The notes beneath the pieces are model-generated. The model made no database searches. It was given only the letters and a program-made list of their open reading frames with translations, and had not been told where the DNA came from. A program made the translations under genes and the position numbers. From Irineochytrium annulatum (lineage: Eukaryota > Chytridiomycota > Chytridiomycetes > Chytridiales > Chytridiaceae): a stretch of DNA of 26,962 bases. Position 1 is the stretch's first letter; each line of letters starts with the position of its first letter. The stretch lies in assembly GCA_027600665.1 (NCBI GenBank), contig JADGJL010000285.1:1-26962 (forward strand). The letters are read 5' to 3'. Shown here in pieces: positions 8,659-18,546 of the stretch.

Positions 8659-10215
8659 CTAAAGCAGCTCCATAGCGTCCTTAAATGCGATACCGGGGAA
8701 GCGACCGGCACGAACGCCGGGACCGCCGACGGATGCCTCAAAGCACTCGAACCCCTCATCAACCAAACTTTCCTTCACGGCGGCAATGTCGTCGGCGGTT
8801 GTCCGTTCTGTCCAATTGTTACAAATGTATGTGTCTGAGGGTCATTACCAGTATCGATAAAGGTCAGGGCGCATCCACCTCCGCCGGCCCCGGTAAGCTT
8901 CGAGTGCATACCGTGCTTTGCCGTTACCGTCCGAACTGTCTCTAATGCTGGATGGCTCACACCACAACCGCCCAGCAGGCAGTGGTTGATGTCAATCAGA
9001 ATCTCACCATTAGTCAGTGACTGCGTTGGATGGTAAATCTCACCTCTATCTTCCGGAACTGGTCCTTCCGCGACATGTCTGGCAACAAGGGTTTTAGTCA
9101 AGGACCGTGTCAAATGCTTTATTGGACCTTTAGACGCGAAAACAGCTTTGCAGGCGTGGCTTATTGCGTCAATGGATTGCATCAGGTGCGACATCACCGT
9201 TGGGAACTAAAGTAAAACAAATAAGAAAAGGCGTGATGTCGGTGGCCATATACCGTTTCTGTAACGGTTTTAACGTTGGAGACCTGGACTTTTGTGTTTT
9301 TCGGCACTTTCGTATTTGTCAGCAAGAATGTCATTGAAGCAAATCTTTGGTAATGAGTCATCCGCCATACGATCCGCAAAACACTAACCCATCCAGAGTC
9401 TCCATCGCCTTCCCCTTGACGTATAATTGAGCTCCGCCTGCCTTTTGAGTGAGCACTTAGGCTAAGCCCTCGTCTTTGGTCACGCACCGTATGTGCACAG
9501 GGTGTTGTCAATGCCGGACGGATTGCCGTGAATGACTTTCTCCGATATGAGCGCCCACTGATTGATCAACTCCAAATCCGCCGCGTTGAATCCGCCCGCG
9601 TCGTCCGCTTTCACATAGTTTCCCCGCAAAAGCAAGCCCGCAGAAACACACACACTGTACGACGCCGAGGAGCCGAGGCCGGCACCGACAGGTATTTTCG
9701 ATTGCACTTGAATCGAGACACCAGGCATGCTATCGGGTTCGTTAGCGTGATTCCTTCTCATCACGTCTACTCAGGAAGCAGCCGCAGATAGATATAGAAG
9801 ATTGAGAGGGCCGCTTGCTTTGCCGAATCCCCTTTGAGACAGTCCACCAGGTTGTAGATGGCCTTCTGCGCCGTTTCGGTCATAGGTTCGGCGGCAAACG
9901 TGCCCTTAGTTCCGGCTGTGTCATAGGTCAGTCGGCGATCACACCGATAGGCGTTACTCTTCCAGACGGCATCGCTAGCACCCTTTAGCTCTGAGGTCGC
10001 CCACTCTCGCTTGAGTCCCACGTCCGGCAAGTCCAGCTTGATGGTTGACTTTTCGGTGTCATCTATCAAGGCAAACGTGTACAGGCCCAAGCTGGCGGCC
10101 ACGGCCGACTGAGGCACATGAGATGTAGGCTCTTGTCAACCCTTACCTTTCCATAAACAACCGCGTGCTCGCCAAAAAGAATGACCTTTCCTGGAGCCTT
10201 CACCAGAATGCCCAT
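8659..10215 (-). CDS. Mevalonate kinase
   Basis: Phosphorylates mevalonate to 5-phosphomevalonate with ATP in the cytosolic sterol/isoprenoid pathway (yeast Erg12, human MVK). Nine exons: 10147-10215, 9771-10108, 9488-9729, 9389-9437, 9254-9344, 9128-9206, 9044-9078, 8849-9002, 8659-8807; 1206 nt, 401 residues (human 396). GHMP-kinase motif 1 is at 7-23 (APGKVILFGEHAVVYGK); motif 2, the ATP-binding loop, at 149-158 (PVGAGLGSSA); HGNPSGIDN at 203-211 holds the catalytic Asp (210); motif 3 KLTGAGGGGC is at 336-345. The tail FECFEASVGGPGV is typical. The start is the first in-frame ATG, six residues before motif 1. The second intron uses a weak GTAGAC donor but a clear GCTAACG branch site. The 41-nt intron 9003-9043 is bounded by a direct repeat (see findings). 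Confidence 0.95.
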
Positions 10216-10727
10216 CGCTTCAGGTCCGCAGTTCTTTCCCAAAGGATAACTCGTCGGCGAGCAGGGCTTGACCTCAAGCCTGTGAACACAAGCCGCTACC
10301 AAGCATTAAGTCACAAATGTTGGTTCGAGGGAGTGTCAACGGGACTTGTGCAGCCGAGAGGCGGAAGCGACGGGCGGGGTGGGGGCGAGGTCGGATAGGA
10401 GGCATTGTATGATGATTGGTGTCGACACGTCTCGCTTCCTGCATGATTGCGGACAAAGGAGAGCTGGCCTTGCATAAAAAGCCCTCGACGCGTTAAAGTG
10501 AATGTTTTTATCAACCGAGAATGCACATCAGATGCTGCTGAACAAGAAGGATGTGATAAGGTCAAGGTTGAACGTGAGGGAAGTTAATAGGTGAAGGGTC
10601 TTCATGTGTGGAAACACCTTGTCCGTTGTGGGAGGTAAAAATACGTGACAATGTTGAAGTGATCTCAAACTCCCATTGTGGCGGTTAACTTGATCCCAAT
10701 AACTTCTTCATAGAGTCCACTTCAATC
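10216..10727. other. Intergenic region upstream of mevalonate kinase, no gene seen
   Basis: These 512 bases lie between the mevalonate kinase start and the sirtuin stop, both on the minus strand. They should carry the sirtuin 3' UTR and the mevalonate kinase promoter. Minus-strand frames here have no domain and no splice-linked continuation. I see no RNA gene; the GGTTCGAGG at 10321 resembles a tRNA T-loop but no tRNA fold surrounds it. Confidence 0.5.
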
Positions 10728-11781
10728 TCAAAGGGTTTCGAAGACGTTTTTATTTGGTGGCTCGTGTACGATTCTATGAGTTCCCGGGGGCGCCCCCGAC
10801 GGCAACTCCCACTCCAATTTTCTACACAACTCACTTACAACAACGTCGCATGGGCCCTGTATTATGATGTCGAATTCTTTCATTACAGGTAGGACTTCGA
10901 GGTTAATGATAATTCTCATGACGTGTCGTGGGATTTTATCTGCATGAATTTAGAACGGCAGAAACCAACACAGTTACCTTTCATATAGCTAACAGGGGCA
11001 ACCTTCAGACTGGAACCCATGACCAGCAATAAATCTGCCACCTCTTTGTCGGCGTCAAAAAGGTCGTGAAACTTTTGCGGCAGCTTCTCGCCAAAGAATA
11101 TGATGTCCTGATCCACGTCAAACAAACCAGCTTAGTTCAGCTCATACCGGCTTCACTAGACCACCCTCGCACTTGTTGCAGTACTGCACCTGCTTCGAAT
11201 AAATTGCCTTCTGCAAAAACTCCCCTTTGTACTTTTTCTTGCACTGCACGCAGCTAGCTGTCTAGAAGCCCATAAGAACGAATGCGACCCATGTCAACTT
11301 ACGGCAAATGAGCCATGGCACTGAAACACCCTTTGGATACCGACCGCGTTCTCTAGTGTGTCGATATTTTGTGTGTAGTTTCGGAGCAGCTTCTTTTTGC
11401 TTTCTAAAAGCTTGATGAAGCGATGCGAGGCCGACGGCGTAAACTCCTTCGGGTAAATTTCCTTCCAAAGGTTGATTGGCGTGGTGATAAGTTCAAGAGT
11501 ACCTTCGCGAATGAGAAAAAAACCTCTGGCCGGTACTGGAAGTATTCGATGTCGAACATTTGCTTCAAACTTATGAAAAGCGCTCTAACGGCATCCATTC
11601 CCAGTACCTGTGGGTCTTCAAGGTCAAACTCCGTGAGCCTGGAGTATATTCCATTTTCGGACCGAAAATCCGGGATGCCACAGCTCGTGGACACCCCAGC
11701 TCCCGTCAGCACCATGACGCGCTTCGATAGTTGTAACAGCCGAACCACATCTTCGATAGTTTTGCTTTCTTCCTGTGCCAT
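10728..11781 (-). CDS. Class I sirtuin, NAD-dependent protein deacetylase (Sir2/Hst/SIRT1-3 type)
   Basis: Removes acyl groups from lysines using NAD+. Five exons (11503-11781, 11303-11461, 11148-11261, 10978-11107, 10728-10939) give 894 nt and 297 residues, i.e. a bare catalytic core. Motifs: NAD-binding GAGVSTSCGIPDFRS at 27-41; TQNIDTLE at 123-130; catalytic His142 in QCHGSFA; zinc cysteines C150, C153, C174, C177 (C-x2-C x20 C-x2-C); FFGEKLP at 188-194; GSSLKV at 215-220; closing CDVVVSELCRKL. The SCGIPDFRS and GIYSRL wording place it in class I. No N-terminal extension or targeting peptide is seen, so Hst2/SIRT2-like cytoplasmic or nuclear placement is open. The region usually reading INRE-x-LPH is here INLEVLPV. 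It starts 231 bases from the divergent proteasome gene. Confidence 0.93.
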
Positions 11782-12012
11782 GCGCGCGGCGTGGTCGACA
11801 AAGGCAGAGCCGCCCGCGCAGCCGTCACCCGTACGGTTACAAAAGCGAGGAAGTCGTGAGGGAGAGAGGGAAGAGTGACGTCGTCGTGCTTTGTTAAGCC
11901 CGAGCCAGGCAGGGCGGCTGCCCTCACGATCGTTGGGAGCGGTTGCAGATCAGTAAAAAGCCTGAATTGAACGCGCAATTGAACGCGCCTGACCTTCTCC
12001 CTGTAACCCAAG
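11782..12012. promoter_or_regulatory. Divergent promoter between sirtuin and proteasome alpha4
   Basis: 231 bases separate the two start codons, which point away from each other. The sequence must carry both promoters. I could not recognise an Rpn4-type PACE element or another named motif by eye. Confidence 0.45.
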
Positions 12013-13246
12013 ATGAGCGGATATGACCGGTATGCCTTGGAACGCGAGCTTTGCGCGAGCGCGATTCATCGCATTTCCGTTGGGGATGTGCGACCAGTGC
12101 TGACCTGACCTTCAGAGCTCTCACCGTCTTCTCGCCCGATGGACGCTTGTTCCAAGTCGAATACGTAAGACTCCGCGTGGCCTCACGCTATTTAATTCTT
12201 TATGTTTGGACGGTGCTGACTTGAGTGCATCCGTAGGCTCTCGAATCAGTTCGGAAGGGGACATGCGCGGTTGGCGTCCGGGGGGCTGATGTCGTCGTGC
12301 TTGGGGTCGAGAAGAAGTCGGCGTTAAAGCTGCAGGATCCTCGTACTGTTAGAAAGGTGGCGCTCCTGGACGACCACGTTTGCCTCGCGTTCGCTGGTAA
12401 GTTCTCACATTTATCCGGCGGTCGGGTGATGTTTCTCTCCTGCTTGCTTTGTGGACATATAAGGCGGAGCCATTATTTGATGTATTCTTTATCAAGGTCT
12501 CTCGGCTGATGCGCGTGTTCTTGTCAACAAGGCGCGTATTGAGTGCCAAAGCCACCGCCTTACCGTCGAGGACCCCGTCTCCATCGAGCACATCACCCGA
12601 TACATTGCCGGCGTGCAACAGGTATTGTCGTCGGAGCTAATCTCGCTGCATGTTCTGATGGCTCCGACAGAAATACACACAAAGCGGCGGTGTCCGGCCA
12701 TTCGGCATTTCCACCCTGATCATCGGTTACGACTCGGACAGGGTGCCGAAGCTTTACCATACGGATCCGTCGGGAATTTACTCGGCTTGGAAGGTGCGTG
12801 GGGTAAGGCTAAGGTTGTGGTGCTGAGCTGTCACAGGCGAACGCGATTGGCAGAAGCTCGAAGACCGTACGTGAGTTTTTGGAGAAGAACTTCAAGGAAG
12901 GACAAACGGAGGCGGAGGCGGTCAAGCTCACGATCCGGTCGTTGTTGGAGGTATACACGATTCGACTTTCTGCTCTGATGCTTTTGAACATAGGTTGTCC
13001 AGACCGGAGCAAAGAATATTGAGGTGGCTGTGATGGGTGTAGGTCGGAAGCTTAAGGTATGACGATCATTCTATATGTTGTTAATAGAAGATGATTTTAG
13101 AACTTAACTCCTGAGGAGGTTGAGGAGATTGTGACAGCAATCGAGGCCGAAAATGCAGCGGAGGTCGGTATCATCATCATGTTTTGTCACAACGACGTGT
13201 TTAACTGTATCTGCTGTAGGCGGCGTCAAAGTTGCCCAAATCGTGA
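12013..13246 (+). CDS. 20S proteasome subunit alpha4 (PSMA7 / yeast Pre6 type)
   Basis: One of the seven alpha-ring subunits of the 20S proteasome core, in cytosol and nucleus. Nine exons: 12013-12029, 12116-12164, 12237-12396, 12497-12621, 12671-12793, 12837-12950, 12994-13056, 13101-13163, 13220-13246; 741 nt, 246 residues (human PSMA7 248). The N terminus has the alpha-subunit signature [20 protein letters not shown], followed by [52 protein letters not shown], the [13 protein letters not shown] strand, [19 protein letters not shown] and [12 protein letters not shown]. Wording matches alpha4 rather than the other alpha types. The first exon is only 17 nt. Introns 1-3 (86, 72, 100 nt) are longer than most in this window. 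Confidence 0.96.
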
Positions 13247-13356
13247 GAGGCCCTATATTATCATGTTTTTTTAAAATTGGAAATGAAAAGTCTCCAGTTT
13301 TTACATTACATGCAGCAACATTTATACATTTTTTGTCTCACCATTTTGGGCAAACC

Positions 13357-16352
13357 ATGTCAAGCCGCGACCAACAGCGGCTTGTAAAAAATCTTTCCGG
13401 GCGAAGAAGACGGACAATCCTTGACGCTACGATCCTTGACCGAGACGGCCGGAAGTCTGAAGTGCTTATTAAGCGCTCTTCCCACGAAGCAATGGCCACA
13501 GTCAAGTCTTTGACTGCCCTCAACGAGCAAACATGGCTTAATATTGGTATGCTCGACGCGGTTGTGTTGCATTCACCCAACCATGTACAGGGACTCTGGC
13601 AGAGTCGATGAGTGAATTTGAAAAAGCGATGGCGGCCTATGAGTCGGCCCTTCGACACAACCCGTACTCCATACAGGCATTGACTCAGATCGCGACTTTA
13701 TGCAGAGGGCGGGAGCAATATCCTCGCGCCGTCGAGTACTTGCAAAGAATTGTGGCCATTGACCCAGCGAATGGCGAGATTTGGGGGGCATTGGGGCATT
13801 GCTGTCTCATGGTGGAGAACCTGCAACAGGCTTATCATGCATACCAACAAGCCCTTTACCATCTGCCCAATCCGAAGGTGCGCCAATTTTTTTTTTTTAA
13901 GAGGGAATAGCATCTGATCATGTGCAGGAGCCGAAGCTGTGGTACGGAATAGGAATATTGTACGATCGCTACGGTTCGTACGAGCACGCGGAAGAAGCCT
14001 TTTCGGCTGTGATTAGGTGCCGATCTTGTTTTATTGTAGTGTCTAACAGCGTATGTTAGAATGGAGCCAAAATTTGACAAAGCGAACGAGATATACTTCC
14101 GGCTCGGGATCATCTATAAGCAGCAGGGAAAATTTGAGCAAAGCCTTCAATACTTCAAATACATCTTGCAATTTCCTCCGAAGCCGTTGACGGAGATAGA
14201 CATTTGGTTTCAAATCGGACATGTTCATGAACAACAGAAAGATGTCGGTGTCTTATTGTTAAAGGGTTTTAAATACCTAATCTTTTATGACAGTACATAC
14301 ATGCGAGGGAAGCCTACGAACGTGTTCTGGCCGAAAACCCGAGCCACGCAAAAGTTCTTCAACAGCTTGGATGGCTATATCATCAGCAGCAAAATTCGTC
14401 CTTTCAAAATCAAGAAATGGCCATTTCATTCCTAAAGCGGTCCCTCGAGGCCGATCCTTCTGATGCCCAGACATTTTACATTCTTGGTCGTTGTTATATG
14501 GCCCAGCAGAAATACCCAAAAGCATACGAGGCTTATCAACATGCGGTGTCGAAGGATGGCAGGAACCCTATCTTTTGGTGCTCCATTGGAGTTCTTTATT
14601 ATCAGATCAATCAGTACAGGGATGCGTTAGATGCCTATTCTCGCGCTATTTACTTGAATCCAAATATTAGTGAAGTATGGTAGGGGATGCTGTTCTGATA
14701 TTGAAACTGATTTGGCTAGGTATGATTTGGGGACTCTATATGAGTCATGCAACAACCAGATATCGGATGCGATAGACGCCTACTCGAGGGCGTTAGACTT
14801 GGAGCCCCACAATCCGCATATAAAGCAGCGTTTGCAGATGTTGAGACAACAACAGGCGACGGGCCAACCACCCCTCGGACCGCAAGCGCAACCATACCAA
14901 CCTGCTCCTCAGGATCCGAACGCCTTCTCTTCGAGTGCGAACGGTGGAATGTACCCCGGCCCGCCGGCGTCTTCACACTTCTTCCCCGGCCCTCAACCTC
15001 CAGCCAACATGGGTGGTGGCTATTCACGTGCGCCGCCGCAGGAGATCCGACCTGTCGGCCGCCCACCCGAGTCGGACAGGAAGGACCTCCCCGCTATTCA
15101 TCCTGCACAGCCGAACGGGGCGTACGGCGCGGCAGCGGACGGAAGACCGCCGGGGCCGCTGCAACCACACCATTCGCCCCGGCCATCGTCGGCCGGACCG
15201 AAGTCCTCATCGGCCGGCTCGCCAAAAATGGGGGCCGACAACGGCCTGAGACCGCCGATTGGTGGGATGGGACGTGGCGCTCCGCGTCGATTAAGTCCCG
15301 TTCCTGCCGAAGGCCAACAGCAGCAGCAAGCCTTTCAACCTCGCTTCGATCCGATGGATACTTACGAGCGGGCACCGCCAGCGGGATACCCGGCAGATGC
15401 CGCAAGACAGCAACCTCCGGCGGGAAACCAACAAAATACTCAAGTGCAACAGCTACAATCTGGCTATACTCGCAATGACCACCCCTCGCCTCGGCCAGGC
15501 GAGAGCGCTTCCCGCCAGACAGACTCACCCAACCCCCCGAAGCAGCTTCTTCCGCGTGGCGGAGAACGGATGGACCTGGATGTCGGTGTCAATACCGCTG
15601 CCAAGCGAGGAGCGACCGACGACGGTGTGCAGCCTGCGAAAGAGGCGAAGGGGAAGAAGGGATCGAGAAAATCGGGAGGCGGGAAACAGAGCAAGAAGGC
15701 CGCCGCAGCTGCCGCGGCCGCTGCAGCGGGTGGTAGCGGATCCGCGGTTCAGTCGGCGGCGTCTTCGCCTCAGGTCTCGCATTCGACGAAGTTATTTGCA
15801 CCCACCATCGCAGTAGCTCCATCAACGCAAGCGCCGACGAAACAAAGTTCGCAAAGAATGGAGACCGACCAAGTGGAGCCCACTGATAGACCCGCCGACC
15901 CGCCCACGGCAACTGCACCTATCGAGCCGGCTCGTGCATCCGACCCTGCACCCGCAGCATCTCAGCCAGAACCGCTAATACCGAAGGTACCAATAGACGT
16001 CTCGCCGGCGCCTCTTGTCGCGTGGCCACCAGCGGGGCCTGGGCGTGCGGACGACCGGGTCGGCGGATCTGCGGGCATATCGGAAGCCATTCGACAGGTC
16101 GACGAGAACTATGACGATGACCCGCCAGCTGCGGAGCCCAAGCCGGCGGCATCAGCGGAGGAAGGAGCGTCGGCCTCGGCAGCTGCTGTCTCGAGCGGCG
16201 TAAAGAGTAGCGAGGACGATGGCAAGGTGGCAAGTAATGGGCCTCAGGATGAGGAGGTGGAGGAGGAGGTGGAGGCTGGAGGGGTTATTCTGCCGCGAGG
16301 CTCTGCAGACGATGGCAAGGCGGGTGAAGATAAACCTGGTCCGCCCGCGTGA
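13357..16352 (+). CDS. Cyc8/Ssn6-like general transcriptional corepressor (ten TPR repeats)
   Basis: Homologue of the TPR subunit of the Tup1-Cyc8 corepressor, which is recruited to promoters by DNA-binding repressors. Six exons: 13357-13546, 13591-13877, 13928-14016, 14060-14243, 14294-14679, 14720-16352; 2769 nt, 922 residues. Ten consecutive TPR units fill about residues 59-416, as in yeast Cyc8; examples are TWLNIGTLAESMSEFEKAMA, KLWYGIGILYDRYGSYEHAE and FWCSIGVLYYQINQYRDALD. The remaining 500 residues are low complexity: Pro/Gln/Gly-rich, a lysine-rich stretch ending in a run of eleven alanines (around 15700-15729), then an acidic Glu/Ala/Ser end. Animal UTX/UTY share similar TPRs but add a JmjC domain, which is absent. 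Only 110 bases separate it from the upstream proteasome gene. A run of 12 T sits just inside the second intron. Confidence 0.93.
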
Positions 16353-16549
16353 TGGTGATGCTGATTTATATAATTAAGTTGCTGTGAAATAATCAATAAA
16401 GCGTGCATGATGTACGATGGAGGCTGGAGGTTATTCTGCCACGAGGCTCTGCAGACGATGGCAAGGCGGGTAATGATAAACCTGGTCCGCCCGCGTGATG
16501 GTGATATTTATATAAAGTTGCTGTGAAATTATAGTGCATGATGTACGAT
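16271..16549 (+). repeat. Imperfect tandem duplication of the Cyc8-like gene's 3' end
   Basis: Unit 1 (16271-16418, 148 bp) covers the last 27 codons of the gene, its TGA and the early 3' UTR. Unit 2 (16419-16549, 131 bp) repeats it, beginning with the same GGAGGCTGGAGG and ending with the same TGCATGATGTACGAT. Unit 2 carries scattered substitutions and small deletions, including loss of the segment holding AATCAATAAAGCG. Unit 2 lies after the stop codon and so is not translated. Confidence 0.9.
16395..16400 (+). terminator. Poly(A) signal AATAAA of the Cyc8-like gene
   Basis: A canonical AATAAA lies 42 bases past the stop, inside the first copy of the tandem duplication. The second copy lacks it. 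Confidence 0.55.
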
Positions 16550-16579
16550 CGTGTGGACATCTAGCGTCAAATCGTCCTG

Positions 16580-18546
16580 ATGTTGTCCTCCCTGAAGGCA
16601 GTTGCCGCGCTCCTCGTCCTCGACGTCCTGGCCGCAACGTCCCTCGGCGTGGCTCCGGTTCCAATCCTGGGCCAATAGTACGTCCACTGCATCCTTTTCC
16701 TTTCTTCTAAGTGTTCGTGTAGTTAATTGCCGCCGGTCCTCTTGTTGTTTACAGGGCTTGCCCGCCCGGCCGTCATTGGGCTCCTGCTCCTCGCGACGCT
16801 GACGCCATCGCTCGCCTTGTCGATGCACGACCGACTACGCTTGGCAGCGACAACCCGCTTGGCAACGTTCTCGTTTTGATCGCCCTCGGCGTTGCCCTCG
16901 CCACCGCGGCCATCGCGCCGCATTTGATGGACGCCTTTGTCTGGAGACATCGTACCACGCGCGTGACTCCATGGATGAGGTTGCATTGACGAACTCCGCA
17001 ACGTGGGTCAAGTTCTCACACGGGTTCTAACTAGCTTCCCAGTCATTTTACCGCCTCGCAGATGGCCCTGCGCGCGCTGTCTGCATTCGGCTCCTGGGGT
17101 GCGTGGGCGTACGCCTGCGACGACGGCACCAGGCAGCTTGCCAGCATCGGCGGGTTGGCGGCGGTAGATTTATGGCTAGGCTCATGGGCCGAGGCTGTGT
17201 ACGGGCTGGCGGAGGGGATAAGGATGGTCGTCGGGAAGGAGGGGATCCCGCTGTGGGAGGGCGAGGAGGAGGAGACCGATGGGGTCACGACTGGGGTACT
17301 CGTCGACGTTGAAGTTGGGGAGGAGACACCGCTGAATTGGGCGGTGTCAGCCGCGCCGGCGTTGGAGGAGGGCGATGGCCGCTTGATGCGCAATGACGAG
17401 ATTGAGGATCGAATGTCAAAGGCCGCGAAGGGCTTGGTGCAGAGCGGCGGCACGCTCATCCTGCTGCTCTCAGTTGTCGCCTACGGGTCGCGAAGCGCCA
17501 CCGCGCCGCCATCGTCAGACGCCGTCCGTCACATCGTGGTCGGCTGCGTTTCGGACCTGCCCGGCCTTATTGAAATCGGCGCCCTTGACTTCCCACCGCG
17601 ATACGATGAACGCCACGGCCGCCGACGATGTGACAGCCCTCGACAGGCGCAGCGGTACGATTGCGAACAGGTTCTTTGCCGAGACGGTTACGCTCATGGG
17701 CAGCCACGCCGCCCGGGTTGTGGTCTGGCTCAAGAGCCCACAATTAGTCGAAAGGCCAGCGGAGCTAGTCGAGAGGGCTCGGAACGTCGCGGCGCAGTAT
17801 GGTGCTTATGTTGGCATTACGTTCTACGCGTATGGGGACGGCGCCCAATCGAGGAGTAAGGTCGAACAAGGTCGAACAAGATGGTTTTGGTATGTGTGCT
17901 TTCTATTGCGTTATGTTTCCTTGGCTTATCTTTGTGAAGGTTGGGAGGGAGGGCGCCGTTCTGAATTATACGAAGAAGCACCCCGTCCCCATTGTGGAGT
18001 CGTCCAAGATTTACGCCGGCGACGGCTAAGCCCCGCTCGAGGTGATCACCATCAACTTCGGACACCGCGGAGGGAATAACTACCAGGAATTCAAGGTGCT
18101 TTTTTCAGTCCTATATTAAACTCACCTTTAATTGACTTGACCCTTGATCTCATTTAGGTGGCCGCCGCGATGTGCCTCGACCTCGTCTTCGCCGCTACCG
18201 TCTCCCCCGTCCGCCACGCCGACCTCCTCCTCGCACCCGCCGGCACCTGGTCGCCGCGCATCGGGTCGCAACATCTTCTGATGGCAGCAGTCCGCTCGAC
18301 TGAGACCGGCACGCCTCAGCTTCGTGTGACGCCCGAGGCGGCGCGTCGGGGCTTGTCGACTCGCGCGGGAGGATAACTGTTAGGTTGCGGGGCCAGGAGG
18401 TTACGTCGTGGTCAGTCTCAGCGACGCTGGCGGGGACCGGCGTTAAGGGGGGCACATAATATGGATTATGGGGTGAGTAAGGCGTGGGGACCGTGCTGGT
18501 GGTCAGCGCCATCGTTAGGGTGGCGGGCCTAGGGAGGTGGTCTTAG
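16580..18546 (+). pseudogene. Decayed nitrilase-superfamily gene, apolipoprotein N-acyltransferase (Lnt)-like
   Basis: Intact Lnt-type enzymes have several membrane helices and a carbon-nitrogen hydrolase domain with a Glu-Lys-Cys triad. Here pieces of that fold follow in order but in different frames: hydrophobic start (MLSSLKAVAALLVLDVLAAT), NPLGNVLVLIALGVALATAA, LASIGGLAAVDLWLGSWAEA, VVGCVSDLP, VVVWLKSP, AQYGAYVGITFYAYGDG, GAVLNYTKKHPVPIVESS (catalytic Lys region), VAAAMCLDLVF (catalytic Cys), ADLLLAPAGTW, SGLVDSRGRI and a last hydrophobic segment. Breaks: TAG at 16676-16678; frame change near 17590-17615; frame change at 17850-17880; TAA at 18027-18029; frame change near 18325-18342; TAA at 18457-18459 and 18478-18480. 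Plausible old introns remain at 16978-17041, 17890-17939 and 18096-18157. Sequencing error could explain one or two breaks, not all. Confidence 0.8.
17861..17880 (+). repeat. Perfect 10-bp tandem duplication inside the pseudogene
   Basis: GTCGAACAAG occurs twice in a row, exactly where the frame of the nitrilase-like segment is lost. Removing one copy alone does not restore the frame, so it is at most part of the lesion. Confidence 0.85.

Noticed and set aside
10216..10302. N-terminal extension of mevalonate kinase upstream of 10215
   Set aside because: The frame is open but has no ATG above 10215, and family members begin just before the APGKVILFGEHAVV motif.
10315..10335. tRNA-like T-loop (GGTTCGAGG)
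   Set aside because: No acceptor stem, anticodon arm or D-arm could be paired around it.
14716..15816. Alternative frames on both strands across the Cyc8-like tail
   Set aside because: Composition shadows of a Pro/Gln/Ala-rich coding region; the TPR frame continues without break through this section.
16580..18546. Stop-codon reassignment as an explanation for the broken nitrilase-like gene
   Set aside because: Neighbouring genes end normally at TAA, TAG and TGA, and the region also needs frame changes that reassignment cannot explain.
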